Part shown: positions 7,466 to 15,540 of the stretch, piece by piece | How the letters are laid out: every line of letters begins with the position of its first letter | How positions within the stretch are numbered: position 1 is the stretch's first letter | Assembly (NCBI GenBank): GCA_045627885.1 | Contig: JAZQOM010000040.1 | Span: 1 to 32,939, forward strand | Direction: 5' to 3' | DNA: 32,939 nt | Source of the DNA: CALCTE01 sp045627885 | GTDB taxonomy: Bacteria; Bacillota; Clostridia; Oscillospirales; CAG-272 | The notes under the pieces: generated by a model | What the model was told of the DNA's origin: nothing | Database searches by the model: none | The model's input: the letters and a program-made list of their open reading frames with translations, nothing else | Translations under genes and position numbers: made by a program

Positions 7466-8557
7466 ATGGCTAACATTTACGGACGCGAAATGAAAAAAGC
7501 TGACATCCTTCGCTATGCGGGAAATCTCGACCAGATTGCCGGCATAAGACATGAGGAGATTCTTGACGACCGTTCAAGAGGAATCAAGGTCTACAATGTC
7601 AACAACAGCGTGCTCGAGTACACCCTCACCGAATCAAAGGCGCTCGATGTATTCGATTTCAAGTACAAGGGCATGGGGCTCTGCTTCAAGTCCAAGGCGG
7701 GACTTGTAATGCCCGGTACACTTGATGCAAACGGCTGGAACTTCTTGCGTGCCCAGGCATCGGGCGGACTCATCTATTCCTGCGGATTTTCCAATGTCGG
7801 ACTGTTCGGCACCTCTCCCAAGTGGGGCGACTACGATATGTTCCACGGAAGAATCCGTACGCTTCCCGCAACAAACCTCTGCGCAAAGAGCTATTGGGAG
7901 GGCGACGACTACTATCTCTCCGTTTCCGGCGAGATGAGAGAGTGCGGACTTTTCAAGGAGAATCTTGCAATACGCAGAGAGATAAAGACAAAGCTCGGCT
8001 CAAAGAGCTTCACACTCTGCACGGAGGTCGAAAACGAAGCGTTTGACGAAACACCCATAATGCACATGCTTCATGTAAATTCCGGCTTCCCGCTTGTAGA
8101 TAAGGACACAAAGCTCATCGCAAGCGTAGCAAAGACACATCCTCTCGGCGAAACCGCCGAAAAGAACAAGAAAAACTTTAAGAAGATGTCCTTACCTGTG
8201 GACAATCTTCCCGAAGAGGTATTTGTTCACGAGCCTTACGCGGACAAGGACGGATATTGTGCATCCGCACTTATAAACGAAAAGCTCGGACTCGGTCTTA
8301 TGATAAAATTCAAAGTATCGCAGTTCCCGTATCTTCTCGAGTGGAAGAGCATGGGCTCCGGCGACTATGTTCTCGGTATGCAGCCGACCAACTGCTTTGC
8401 ATCGGGCACGGAGTTCGAGATAAAGCAGAACGGCAAGCTCCCGATGATTGCCCCCGGCGAGAAGAAAAAGTTCGAGCTTGAGGTAACGGTTCTCGACGGC
8501 AAGGAAGATTTCAAGGCCGCAAAGGACTATATTGATTCGCTTTCCATTAAATATTAA
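7466..8557 (+). CDS. DUF4432 aldose 1-epimerase-like protein
   Basis: This 363-residue protein matches the DUF4432 (YphB-like) branch of galactose-mutarotase-fold proteins. It shows the cores GLIYSCGFSNVG, FHGRIRTLPA, IMHMLHVNSGFPL and FPYLLEWKSMGSGDYVLGMQPTN in the expected order. The fold is a beta-sandwich that binds carbohydrates. Characterised mutarotases use a catalytic His and Glu, and His at HGR and HML and Glu at LEW are candidates here. The activity of DUF4432 members is mostly unknown, and interconversion of sugar anomers is the family-based guess. The ATG has a strong AAGGAGG 6 nt upstream. It supports a carbohydrate or sugar acid, rather than a simple alcohol, as the operon substrate. 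The upstream gap of 37 nt has no terminator. Confidence 0.8.
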   Translation: MANIYGREMKKADILRYAGNLDQIAGIRHEEILDDRSRGIKVYNVNNSVLEYTLTESKALDVFDFKYKGMGLCFKSKAGLVMPGTLDANGWNFLRAQASGGLIYSCGFSNVGLFGTSPKWGDYDMFHGRIRTLPATNLCAKSYWEGDDYYLSVSGEMRECGLFKENLAIRREIKTKLGSKSFTLCTEVENEAFDETPIMHMLHVNSGFPLVDKDTKLIASVAKTHPLGETAEKNKKNFKKMSLPVDNLPEEVFVHEPYADKDGYCASALINEKLGLGLMIKFKVSQFPYLLEWKSMGSGDYVLGMQPTNCFASGTEFEIKQNGKLPMIAPGEKKKFELEVTVLDGKEDFKAAKDYIDSLSIKY

Positions 8558-8585
8558 TTTTTATATAACGAAAGGAAGAAACACC

Positions 8586-9971
8586 ATGGAAACAAAAGAG
8601 TACATCGCAGACCTCGTAGCAAAGTCCAGAACAGCTCAGAAAGAGCTCGAGAAGTTCACACAGGAGCAGGTTGACGCAGTTTGCCGCATATTGGCAAAGG
8701 TCGTTTACGACAATGCAGAGCAGCTTGCAAAGCTCGCCCGTGACGAAAGCAGAATGGGCGTTTACGAAGACAAGGTCAACAAGTGCAGAGGCAAAGCAGG
8801 AATCATCTGGAACAGCCTCAAGGGCAAGAAGTCGGTCGGCGTCATCGAAGAAGACGAAGAAAGCGGACTTACGCTCGTTGCTCGTCCTATCGGTGTAGTT
8901 GCCGCTATCGCTCCCTGCACAAACCCCATCGTTACTCCCATGTGCAACTGCATGTTTGCGATAAAGAGCCGCAACACCATCATCATCTCTCCTCACCCCC
9001 GTACAAGAAACTGCACAAAGGTTCTTCTCGATATGTGGCTTGACGCTCTCAAGGGCCTCAACCTTCCCGAGAACACCATCCAGATAGTTGAAGACGCTTC
9101 CATCGAAGCTTCCGCAGAGCTTATGAAGGCTTGCGATGTAGTTATCGCAACCGGCGGTATGGGCATGGTTAAGTCCGCATACTCCTCCGGTAAGCCCGCT
9201 CTCGGCGTCGGCGCCGGCAATGTTCAGTGCATCGTTGACCGCGGCGTTGACATCAAGACAACCGTTCCCAAGATTATCGACGGACGCAAGTTCGATAACG
9301 GTATCATCTGCTCCGGCGAGCAGACAATCTTCGCTCCCGCTGAAGATTACGACGCAATCATCAAAGAAGCTGTCGCTTACGGCGCATTCTATGTAGACGA
9401 CAAGGCTACAGTTGCAAAGTTCCGCGATGCTATCTTCCCGCTCGATGAGAAGTCCGGCAAGCATGTTATGAACAAAGACCTCGTAGGTCAGAGCGTTCAG
9501 GATGTTGCAAAAGCAGCAGGCGTAGCAGTTCCCGAGGGAACAAAGGTAATCCTTCTCAAGGCTGACACATACGGCAAGGCAGATATGCTCTCCAAGGAGA
9601 AGATGTGCCCCGTCATCGCTACATACGCTTACGACAAGTTCGAAGACGCAGTTGCAATGGCAACCGCTAACCTCGAATTCGAAGGCAAGGGCCACTCCGT
9701 ATCGCTCCACTCCAACAACGAAGAGCACATCAAGTATGCAGGTTGCATGCTTCCCGTCAGCCGTGTACTCATCAACCAGATTTGCTCTACAATGAACGGC
9801 GGCGCATTTGCAAACAGCCTCACACCTACAACAACACTCGGCTGCGGCTCTTGGGGCAACAACAGCATTTCCGAGAACCTTTCCTACAAGCACCTTATGA
9901 ATGTTACCAGAATTGCAAAGGTCAAGAAGGGCTTCACAGGCAATCCCACTCCCGAGGAAATCTGGGGCTAA
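8586..9971 (+). CDS. CoA-acylating aldehyde dehydrogenase
   Basis: This 461-residue enzyme should interconvert an aldehyde, CoA and NAD(P) with an acyl-CoA. Family marks are PIGVVAAIAPCTNP, the catalytic Cys242 in NGIICSGEQT, GKPALGVGAGNVQC, and a C-terminal TLGCGSWGNNSISENL followed by YKHLMNVTRIAKV. The last motif is typical of the AdhE aldehyde domain, the succinate-semialdehyde SucD-type dehydrogenases and sulfoacetaldehyde dehydrogenases (SauS). There is no iron-alcohol-dehydrogenase domain, so it is not a full AdhE, and no microcompartment targeting extension. The ATG at 8586 is preceded by GAAAGGAAG, and a frame opening 18 codons earlier overlaps the previous gene and is rejected. It is immediately followed by the SucCD-like ligase, so the two could pass an acyl-CoA. 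The chain length and substituent of the substrate are not predictable. Confidence 0.88.
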   Translation: METKEYIADLVAKSRTAQKELEKFTQEQVDAVCRILAKVVYDNAEQLAKLARDESRMGVYEDKVNKCRGKAGIIWNSLKGKKSVGVIEEDEESGLTLVARPIGVVAAIAPCTNPIVTPMCNCMFAIKSRNTIIISPHPRTRNCTKVLLDMWLDALKGLNLPENTIQIVEDASIEASAELMKACDVVIATGGMGMVKSAYSSGKPALGVGAGNVQCIVDRGVDIKTTVPKIIDGRKFDNGIICSGEQTIFAPAEDYDAIIKEAVAYGAFYVDDKATVAKFRDAIFPLDEKSGKHVMNKDLVGQSVQDVAKAAGVAVPEGTKVILLKADTYGKADMLSKEKMCPVIATYAYDKFEDAVAMATANLEFEGKGHSVSLHSNNEEHIKYAGCMLPVSRVLINQICSTMNGGAFANSLTPTTTLGCGSWGNNSISENLSYKHLMNVTRIAKVKKGFTGNPTPEEIWG

Positions 9972-10012
9972 TCATAAACCGCAACGGTTAATAAATAATA
10001 AGGAGAACTTTT

Positions 10013-11176
10013 ATGGATCTTATGGAATATAAGTCCGTCGAATTGTTCTGCCAGTACGGCGTCCCCGCTCATCGCGGGGTCGTCGTCGACAGCGTTGACG
10101 GAATCGACGCCGTAGCTGACCAGATTGAGTACCCCGCAGTCGTAAAGGCTCAGGTACAGATTGGCGGCAGAGGCAAGGCAGGCGGAATCAAATTCGCCGC
10201 AAACCTCGACGAAGCCAAGGCTGCCGCAAAGCAGATTCTCGGCATGGACATCAAGGGACATATCGTAAACAAGATTATGTTCGTAAAGAAAGCCGATGTT
10301 GCAAAAGAGCTCTACATCTCAATTATGATGGACAGAGCAACCAAGTGCCCGATTATCATCTTCTCAGCAAAGGGCGGCATGGATATCGAGGCAGTTGCAA
10401 AGGAGAGCCCCGACGATATCGTAAAGATTGTCGTCAATCCTTTGATAGGCGTACAGCCCTTTATGGCAAAATACCTCTTGAGCAAGGCAGGTCTTGACCT
10501 TTCTCTTGCAGGCGGTCTTTTCAAGGTAATAAAGGCTATGTACGAAATGTTCGACAAGCATGACTGTATGCTCGTTGAGATTAACCCCCTCTCCGTCAAT
10601 CCCGAGGGCGAATTCCTTGCAATCGACGGTAAAGTCAGCGTAGACGACAACTCCATTGATATTGCCGTTCAGCGCCACCCCGACATCATCGAATTCCGCG
10701 AGAGCATCACAAACGAAGACCCTCTCGTAAAGGAAGCAAGAGCATTCAAGTTCCTCTATGTTCCCTGCGACGAGACGGGCGATACCGCAGTTATGTCAAA
10801 CGGCTCCGGTATGATAATGACCACAATGGACAGACTTGCCGCAAAGGGCATCAAAACCTGTGTAGGCTTTGACCTCGGCGGCGGTGCTACCGCAGAGAGA
10901 ATCAAGGATGCAGTCCGCATCGTTTTAAGCAATCCGAAGGTAAACAATGTATTCATCAATATCTTCGGCGGAATCACGCGCTGCGATGAAGTTGCAAACG
11001 GTATTGCGATGATTCTTCCCACTCTCCACAGCTCGAAGACGATAGTAATTCGTATGGAGGGCACAAACAAAGACATCGGTCTTAATATCATCGCGGGACT
11101 CGGCGACAATGTAATTGCCGTTGACGGCATCGACTCCGGCGTAGATACACTTGTTGCAAGGAGGTCTGCAAAATGA
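10013..11176 (+). CDS. SucC-like beta subunit of an ADP-forming acyl-CoA ligase
   Basis: This 387-residue ATP-grasp protein is colinear with succinyl-CoA synthetase beta. It has QVQIGGRGKAGGIKF, the nucleotide-binding KELYISIMMDR, LVEINPLSV with metal ligands, SNGSGMIMTTMD, LGGGATAERI and NIFGGITRCDEVANGI. In the known enzyme this subunit binds ADP/ATP and shares the acid site with alpha. Compared with the usual NGAGLAMGTMD, the local S-G-S-G-M-I-M-T version is a small departure. AAGGAG lies 7 nt before the ATG. The stop overlaps the start of the alpha subunit (ATGA), the translational coupling expected of a 1:1 complex. In fermentative Clostridia without a TCA cycle, and next to an acylating aldehyde dehydrogenase, a catabolic ligase making ATP, or activating an acid, is more likely than TCA succinyl-CoA synthetase. 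Confidence 0.88.
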   Translation: MDLMEYKSVELFCQYGVPAHRGVVVDSVDGIDAVADQIEYPAVVKAQVQIGGRGKAGGIKFAANLDEAKAAAKQILGMDIKGHIVNKIMFVKKADVAKELYISIMMDRATKCPIIIFSAKGGMDIEAVAKESPDDIVKIVVNPLIGVQPFMAKYLLSKAGLDLSLAGGLFKVIKAMYEMFDKHDCMLVEINPLSVNPEGEFLAIDGKVSVDDNSIDIAVQRHPDIIEFRESITNEDPLVKEARAFKFLYVPCDETGDTAVMSNGSGMIMTTMDRLAAKGIKTCVGFDLGGGATAERIKDAVRIVLSNPKVNNVFINIFGGITRCDEVANGIAMILPTLHSSKTIVIRMEGTNKDIGLNIIAGLGDNVIAVDGIDSGVDTLVARRSAK

Positions 11177-12075
11177 GTATTCTTATTGACCAGAACACAA
11201 AACTCATCGTTCAGGGCATCACCGGCCGTGAGGGAACATTCCACACAGAGCAGATGCTTATATACGGAACAAATGTAGTCGGCGGCGTAACCCCCGGCAA
11301 GGGCGGTCAGTTTGTTCACTATGACGACATCAACGGCAAGCCCGTCGATGTACCCGTATTCAACTCCGTAAAAGAGGCAGTTGCCGCTACCGGAGCAAAC
11401 ACAACGATTATCTTCGTTCCCGCAAAGTACAGCTACGACAGCCTTATCGAGGCTATTGACGCAAAGGTTCCGCTCATTCTCACGATAGCAGAGCATGTTC
11501 CCGTACACGATATGATGAAGGTATATCACCTTGCAAGAGCTGCAGGCGTACGCGTTGTAGGCCCCAACTCCTTCGGTGTTATCTCCCCCGGCAAATCAAA
11601 GGCGGGCTTTATGGCTCACAAGATATTCCTTCCCGGAAATGTCGGACTTATGTCGAGAAGTGCCACCAACTGCTACGAGACGGTATTTATGCTTTCAAAC
11701 CGCGGTATCGGTCAGTCCACCTGCGTCGGTAACGGCGGCGATATGATTCCCGGCTCGACCTTCGTAGATTTGCTTCCTCTCTTTGAAGCAGACCCCGAGA
11801 CAAAGGTAGTTGTTATGATAGGCGAAATCGGCGGCGTTGAAGAAGAAATAGCCGCAAAGTACATCAAAGAGCACATGACAAAGCCCGTAGTAGCACTTAT
11901 CGCGGGCAAGAATGCTCCCAAGGGACGCAGCATGGGACACGCCGGCGCAATCGTATCCGCTGACGGCACAGGCAGCGCGGAGAGCAAGGAAAAAGCGCTC
12001 AGTGATGCAGGCGTAATCATCGCACAGAGCACTGTCGATATCGTTGACATCATCGAAAATTTACTTAAAAAATAA
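11173..12075 (+). CDS. SucD-like alpha subunit of an ADP-forming acyl-CoA ligase, altered acid pocket
   Basis: This 300-residue protein keeps the CoA-binding and catalytic frame of succinyl-CoA synthetase alpha: GITGREGTFHTEQ, VGGVTPGKGG, QSTCVGNGGDMIPGS, MIGEIGG, and the phosphohistidine His256 in MGHAGAIV. Three loops near the acid/CoA site differ from the canonical sequence as I recall it: TEGIP reads AEHVP (106-110), GPNCPG reads GPNSFG (130-135), and SRSGTLTYE reads SRSATNCYE (161-169). The enzyme is thus probably active, since the His and nucleotide regions are intact, but may use another carboxylic acid. A SucCD-type ligase acting with an acylating aldehyde dehydrogenase on sulfoacetate is a recalled precedent from gut anaerobes. 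The start overlaps the sucC-like stop by 4 nt. Confidence 0.88.
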   Translation: MSILIDQNTKLIVQGITGREGTFHTEQMLIYGTNVVGGVTPGKGGQFVHYDDINGKPVDVPVFNSVKEAVAATGANTTIIFVPAKYSYDSLIEAIDAKVPLILTIAEHVPVHDMMKVYHLARAAGVRVVGPNSFGVISPGKSKAGFMAHKIFLPGNVGLMSRSATNCYETVFMLSNRGIGQSTCVGNGGDMIPGSTFVDLLPLFEADPETKVVVMIGEIGGVEEEIAAKYIKEHMTKPVVALIAGKNAPKGRSMGHAGAIVSADGTGSAESKEKALSDAGVIIAQSTVDIVDIIENLLKK

Positions 12076-12090
12076 TAAGGAGCATTCATC

Positions 12091-13059
12091 ATGAATAAAG
12101 AACAGATGCTCGAAATTTACAAGAAGATGAACCGCATCCGTAATTTCGAGGAAAAGGCTTACAGTTTGTTTGAAGCAAATAAACTTCACGGCTCCGTACA
12201 CCTCTGCACAGGCGAGGAAGCAATACCCGCAACGGTATGCTCATATCTTACCGATGAAGACTATATCACAAGTACGCACAGAGGCCACGGCGACTGTCTT
12301 GCAAAGGGCGCAGAGCCCAAGTATGCTCTTTCCGAGCTTATGGGCAAGGCAACAGGCTACTGCAAGGGACGCGGCGGCTCAATGCACATCGCGGACTTGA
12401 CACAGGGTAACCTCGGCGCAAACGCAATAGTCGGCGGCGGTATCCCCCACGCAGTCGGTGCGGCACTTGCTTTGCAGATGCAGGGCAAAAAGAATAATGT
12501 TGCAGTCTCCTTCTTCGGCGACAGCGCATCCAACGAAGGTGTAACTCACGAATCCATGAACCTTGCCGCAGTATGGAAGGTTCCCGTAATTTTCGTTATC
12601 GCAAACAACGGCTTCGGCATTTCCGTTCCTTATGCACAGAGCACTTCCGTTAAGTTCTTGAGCCAGAGAGGCGCCGCATACGGAATTCCCGCAGAGACGA
12701 TTGACGGAAACGATGTTATGGCAGTAGCCGCCGCATTTGAAAAGGCTCTCAAGAGAGCCCGTAACGGCGAAGGCCCCTCGATAATCGAGTGCATGACCTA
12801 TCGTTACCGCGGTCACTGGACGGGCGACCCCGAGCCTTACCGTTCCAAGAAAGAAACAAAGGTTTGGAAAGAGGAAAGAGACCCCATCATAAGATTCAGA
12901 AAGTACCTTCTCGACAACAATAAGGCAACAGCTGAAGAGCTCGACGCCATCGAAGAAGCTATGAAAGCCGAAATCGAAGAGGCAGAGAAGTTCGCAGTCG
13001 AGAGCCCCGAGCCCGATCCCGCTCATGTCCTTGACGATGTATTCTATGTGGAGGGTTAA
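12091..13059 (+). CDS. 2-oxoacid/acetoin dehydrogenase E1 alpha subunit (thiamine-diphosphate dependent)
   Basis: This 322-residue protein has the E1 alpha sequence of the acetoin/pyruvate dehydrogenase group: STHRGHGDCLAKG (His66), GKATGYCKGRGGSMHI, NLGANAIVGGG and the thiamine-diphosphate and metal motif GDSASNEG (from 143) ending in ANN (171-173). E1 decarboxylates a 2-oxoacid, or cleaves acetoin, and passes the acyl group to lipoyl-E2. Acetoin dehydrogenases usually read RGHGHCIAKG, and here the second His is Asp68, a change close to the active site that may matter for substrate choice. ATAAGGAG precedes the ATG. The E1 beta gene starts 5 nt after its stop. The complex could be a normal pyruvate dehydrogenase, but its location inside a catabolic operon favours a dedicated substrate. 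Confidence 0.87.
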   Translation: MNKEQMLEIYKKMNRIRNFEEKAYSLFEANKLHGSVHLCTGEEAIPATVCSYLTDEDYITSTHRGHGDCLAKGAEPKYALSELMGKATGYCKGRGGSMHIADLTQGNLGANAIVGGGIPHAVGAALALQMQGKKNNVAVSFFGDSASNEGVTHESMNLAAVWKVPVIFVIANNGFGISVPYAQSTSVKFLSQRGAAYGIPAETIDGNDVMAVAAAFEKALKRARNGEGPSIIECMTYRYRGHWTGDPEPYRSKKETKVWKEERDPIIRFRKYLLDNNKATAEELDAIEEAMKAEIEEAEKFAVESPEPDPAHVLDDVFYVEG

Positions 13060-13064
13060 CGAAG

Positions 13065-14156
13065 ATGGCTATTAAATCATACGCTAATGCTATAAAAGAT
13101 GTCATGGCTGAAGAAATGCGCCGTGACAAGAGAGTCTTCATCATGGGTGAGGACATCGAGATTCTCGGCGGTATCTTCGGATGCACGAGAGGACTCAATG
13201 ACGAATTCAACAAAGAATTCTATGCTCATACAAAGTTCCCCGCAGGCCCCGCAAACTTGAGCCTCGAAGAGCTCAACGAGTTCTACGACAGCTGCAACAA
13301 AGCATACGCGGATTACAGCGGCGAATACAGAGTAAGAAACACACCTATATCCGAAGCCGGCTTCATCGGCGCGGGAATCGGTGCCGCAGCCGCAGGTATG
13401 AGACCTATCTGCGAGCTTATGTATATGGACTTTGCTCTCTGCGGAATGGACCAGCTCCTCAATCAGGCTGCAAAGATTCGTTACATATTCGGCGGAAAAG
13501 CAAAGCTTCCTCTTGTTATAAGAGGTCAGCAGGGTGTCGGCAGAGGCAACGCCGCTACACACTCACAGTCACTTGAGACAATGCTCACACACATCCCCGG
13601 ACTTAAGCTCGCTATGCCCTCTACTCCCGAGGATGCCGCAGGTCTTCTCAGAGCCGCTATCCGCGATGACAACCCCACCGTTATCATCGAGCACAAGGCT
13701 TTGTATATCAAGAAGGGCGAGGTTCCCGACGACCCCGATTTCGTTATCCCCTTCGGCAAGGCGCGCATCGCACGCGAAGGCAAGGATGTAACGGTTATCG
13801 CAACTCACCTTTATGTTGACAAGGCACTCCATGCGGCTGAAGAGCTTGCAAAGGAAGGCATTGATGTAGAAGTAATCGACCCGCGTTCCATCGTTCCTCT
13901 CGACGAAGAGACAATACTCAAATCCGTAAAGAAGACCGGACGCGCCGTCATCGTTCACGAGGCACATCAGTTCCTCGGTATCGGTGCGGAAATCTCTGCC
14001 GTAATCGCAGAGAAGGCATTCAACTATCTTGACGCTCCCATTATGAGACTCGGCTCCAAGGCTTGCCCGCTCCCCTTCAACCGCGGACTTGAAGCAGCAG
14101 TTGTTCCTCAGGAAGAGGCAATGGTCAGAGCAATAAAGAAAGTCTGCCACAGATAA
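13065..14156 (+). CDS. 2-oxoacid/acetoin dehydrogenase E1 beta subunit with an internal insertion
   Basis: This 363-residue protein has the E1 beta hallmarks EEMRRDKRVFIMGEDI, GCTRGL, RVRNTPISEAGFIGAGIGAAAAGMRP, MDQLLNQAAKIRYIFGGKAKLP, THSQSLE, MPSTPEDAAGLLRAAIRDDNP and VEVIDPRSIVPLDEETIL. Usual members are about 325-330 residues. The extra length is an insertion of roughly 36-40 residues at about 49-88, between GLNDEF and YRVRNTPISE, where only a few residues normally stand. In addition, the usual GGFGAE-type segment reads LGIGAE. Both lie in parts that can shape the alpha-beta active-site channel. The start follows GGAGG, which overlaps the E1 alpha stop region. The reading frame is continuous, so this is not a frameshift artefact. 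Confidence 0.87.
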   Translation: MAIKSYANAIKDVMAEEMRRDKRVFIMGEDIEILGGIFGCTRGLNDEFNKEFYAHTKFPAGPANLSLEELNEFYDSCNKAYADYSGEYRVRNTPISEAGFIGAGIGAAAAGMRPICELMYMDFALCGMDQLLNQAAKIRYIFGGKAKLPLVIRGQQGVGRGNAATHSQSLETMLTHIPGLKLAMPSTPEDAAGLLRAAIRDDNPTVIIEHKALYIKKGEVPDDPDFVIPFGKARIAREGKDVTVIATHLYVDKALHAAEELAKEGIDVEVIDPRSIVPLDEETILKSVKKTGRAVIVHEAHQFLGIGAEISAVIAEKAFNYLDAPIMRLGSKACPLPFNRGLEAAVVPQEEAMVRAIKKVCHR

Positions 14157-14180
14157 TCTTAATAAGGAGTATTTGAAGAT

Positions 14181-15527
14181 ATGGCAAAGAAAGTTATAAT
14201 GCCCAAGCAGGGACTTCAGATGACCGAAGGAACAATCACAAAGTGGATTGTTCCCGAGGGCGGAGCCTGCAAGGCTGATGAGCCGCTCTTCGAGATGGAG
14301 ACGGACAAGCTCACAATCACCATCAGCTCGGAAATCGACGGAACTCTTCTCAAAATAGTTCACGGAGAAGGCGATACCGTGCCGATAACCGAAATTATCG
14401 CAGTCATCGGCAATCCCGGTGAAGACATAAGCGATATTCTCGCAGAAGCCGCAAAGGAAAGCGGAAACGCAAGCGCTGCAGCTCCCGCACCCGCCGCTGC
14501 ACCTGCGGCAGAAGCTCCCAAGGCTGAAGAACCCAAGGCAGCGCCTACCGAAACGGTTGTAAGAGCAGAGGGCGAAAGAGTGTTCATCACTCCCAGAGCA
14601 AAAGAGCTCGCTATCGAGAAGGGAATCGACTACACCACGATAAAGGGAAGCGGTGAAGACGGTCTCATCATCGAAGCAGACATCAAGAACGCAAAGACTG
14701 ACGATGTAAAGGCTACGGCACTTGCCGCAAAGGATGCCGCAAAGGCAGGCATCGACCTTCACGGCGTTGTCGGAACGGGCTTCGGCGGCAAGATAAGACG
14801 CGCAGATGTTGCGGCTGCCATCGCAAACGGAACACTTGCAACTATCGCTCCCATGGACGACGAGGTTGTACCGCTTACCGGTATGAGAAAGGCTATTGCA
14901 AAGAATATGATGCAGAGCCTTACCGAATCCGCCCAGGCAAGCATCCGCGTATGCGTGGATATGACAAACGCAATGGAGCTCCGCGAGACATACAAAGCCG
15001 CAAAGAAGAAAGTATCCTACAACGATATTCTCACAAAGGCTTGCTGCATAGCGCTTGACGAATTCCCCGCAATCAACGCTTCCATGGACGACAAGAACAT
15101 CACATACCATCACTACTGCAATATCGGCATCGCCGTTGCGGTTGATAACGGACTTATCGTTCCCAATGTAAAGCACGCCGAGCTTCTCAGACTTGAAGAG
15201 ATTGCGGCAGTATCCTCGGAGCTTATCGACAAGGCAAGAAACGGCAAGCTCAAGCCCGACGAATACAAGGGCGGCACATTCACGATAACGAGCCTCGGTA
15301 TGTATAATGTTGACGAATTCATCGCAGTCATCAATCCTCCCGAGTCCGCAATTCTCGCGGTCGGCTCTATCGTAAAGAAGCCCGTTGTCGTAAATGACGA
15401 GATAGTTGTAAGACCTATAATGAAGCTCTCTCTCACCTACGACCACAGAATCGTTGACGGCGGCCCCGCAGCTCAATTCCTCAACAGAGTAAAAGAGCTC
15501 ATCGAGCATCCCTGCCTGATGCTGTAA
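14181..15527 (+). CDS. Dihydrolipoamide acyltransferase (E2) with two tandem subunit-binding domains
   Basis: This 448-residue protein has a lipoyl domain (1-78, lipoylated Lys43 in ETDKLTI), an Ala/Pro/Glu linker (about 90-128), a first peripheral subunit-binding domain (about 135-170; ITPRAKELAIEKGIDY through GSGEDGLIIEADI), a second one (about 177-214; ATALAAKDAAKAGIDL through GTGFGGKIRRADV), a short linker and the catalytic acyltransferase domain. The catalytic motif is DHRIVDG with His422 and Asp426 near the end. E2 forms the core that moves the acyl group from lipoamide to CoA. Most E2 proteins have a single subunit-binding domain, so the pair is unusual and may bind E1 and E3 separately. 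AAGGAG precedes the ATG. It is 24 nt from E1 beta and 13 nt from E3. Confidence 0.88.
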   Translation: MAKKVIMPKQGLQMTEGTITKWIVPEGGACKADEPLFEMETDKLTITISSEIDGTLLKIVHGEGDTVPITEIIAVIGNPGEDISDILAEAAKESGNASAAAPAPAAAPAAEAPKAEEPKAAPTETVVRAEGERVFITPRAKELAIEKGIDYTTIKGSGEDGLIIEADIKNAKTDDVKATALAAKDAAKAGIDLHGVVGTGFGGKIRRADVAAAIANGTLATIAPMDDEVVPLTGMRKAIAKNMMQSLTESAQASIRVCVDMTNAMELRETYKAAKKKVSYNDILTKACCIALDEFPAINASMDDKNITYHHYCNIGIAVAVDNGLIVPNVKHAELLRLEEIAAVSSELIDKARNGKLKPDEYKGGTFTITSLGMYNVDEFIAVINPPESAILAVGSIVKKPVVVNDEIVVRPIMKLSLTYDHRIVDGGPAAQFLNRVKELIEHPCLML

Positions 15528-15540
15528 GGAGGAAAATAAT

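Noticed and set aside
8547..9893. A 448-codon minus-strand frame over the acylating aldehyde dehydrogenase
   Set aside because: It mirrors a conserved enzyme gene, has Cys-rich low-information composition, and has no ribosome site or family match.
8586..12075. Bacterial microcompartment pathway
   Set aside because: The acylating aldehyde dehydrogenase invites the idea, but no shell proteins, phosphotransacylase or encapsulation peptide are present.
10013..12075. Ordinary TCA-cycle succinyl-CoA synthetase
   Set aside because: No TCA genes are adjacent, the gene pair sits behind an acylating aldehyde dehydrogenase, and the alpha subunit pocket is altered. It remains possible until assayed.
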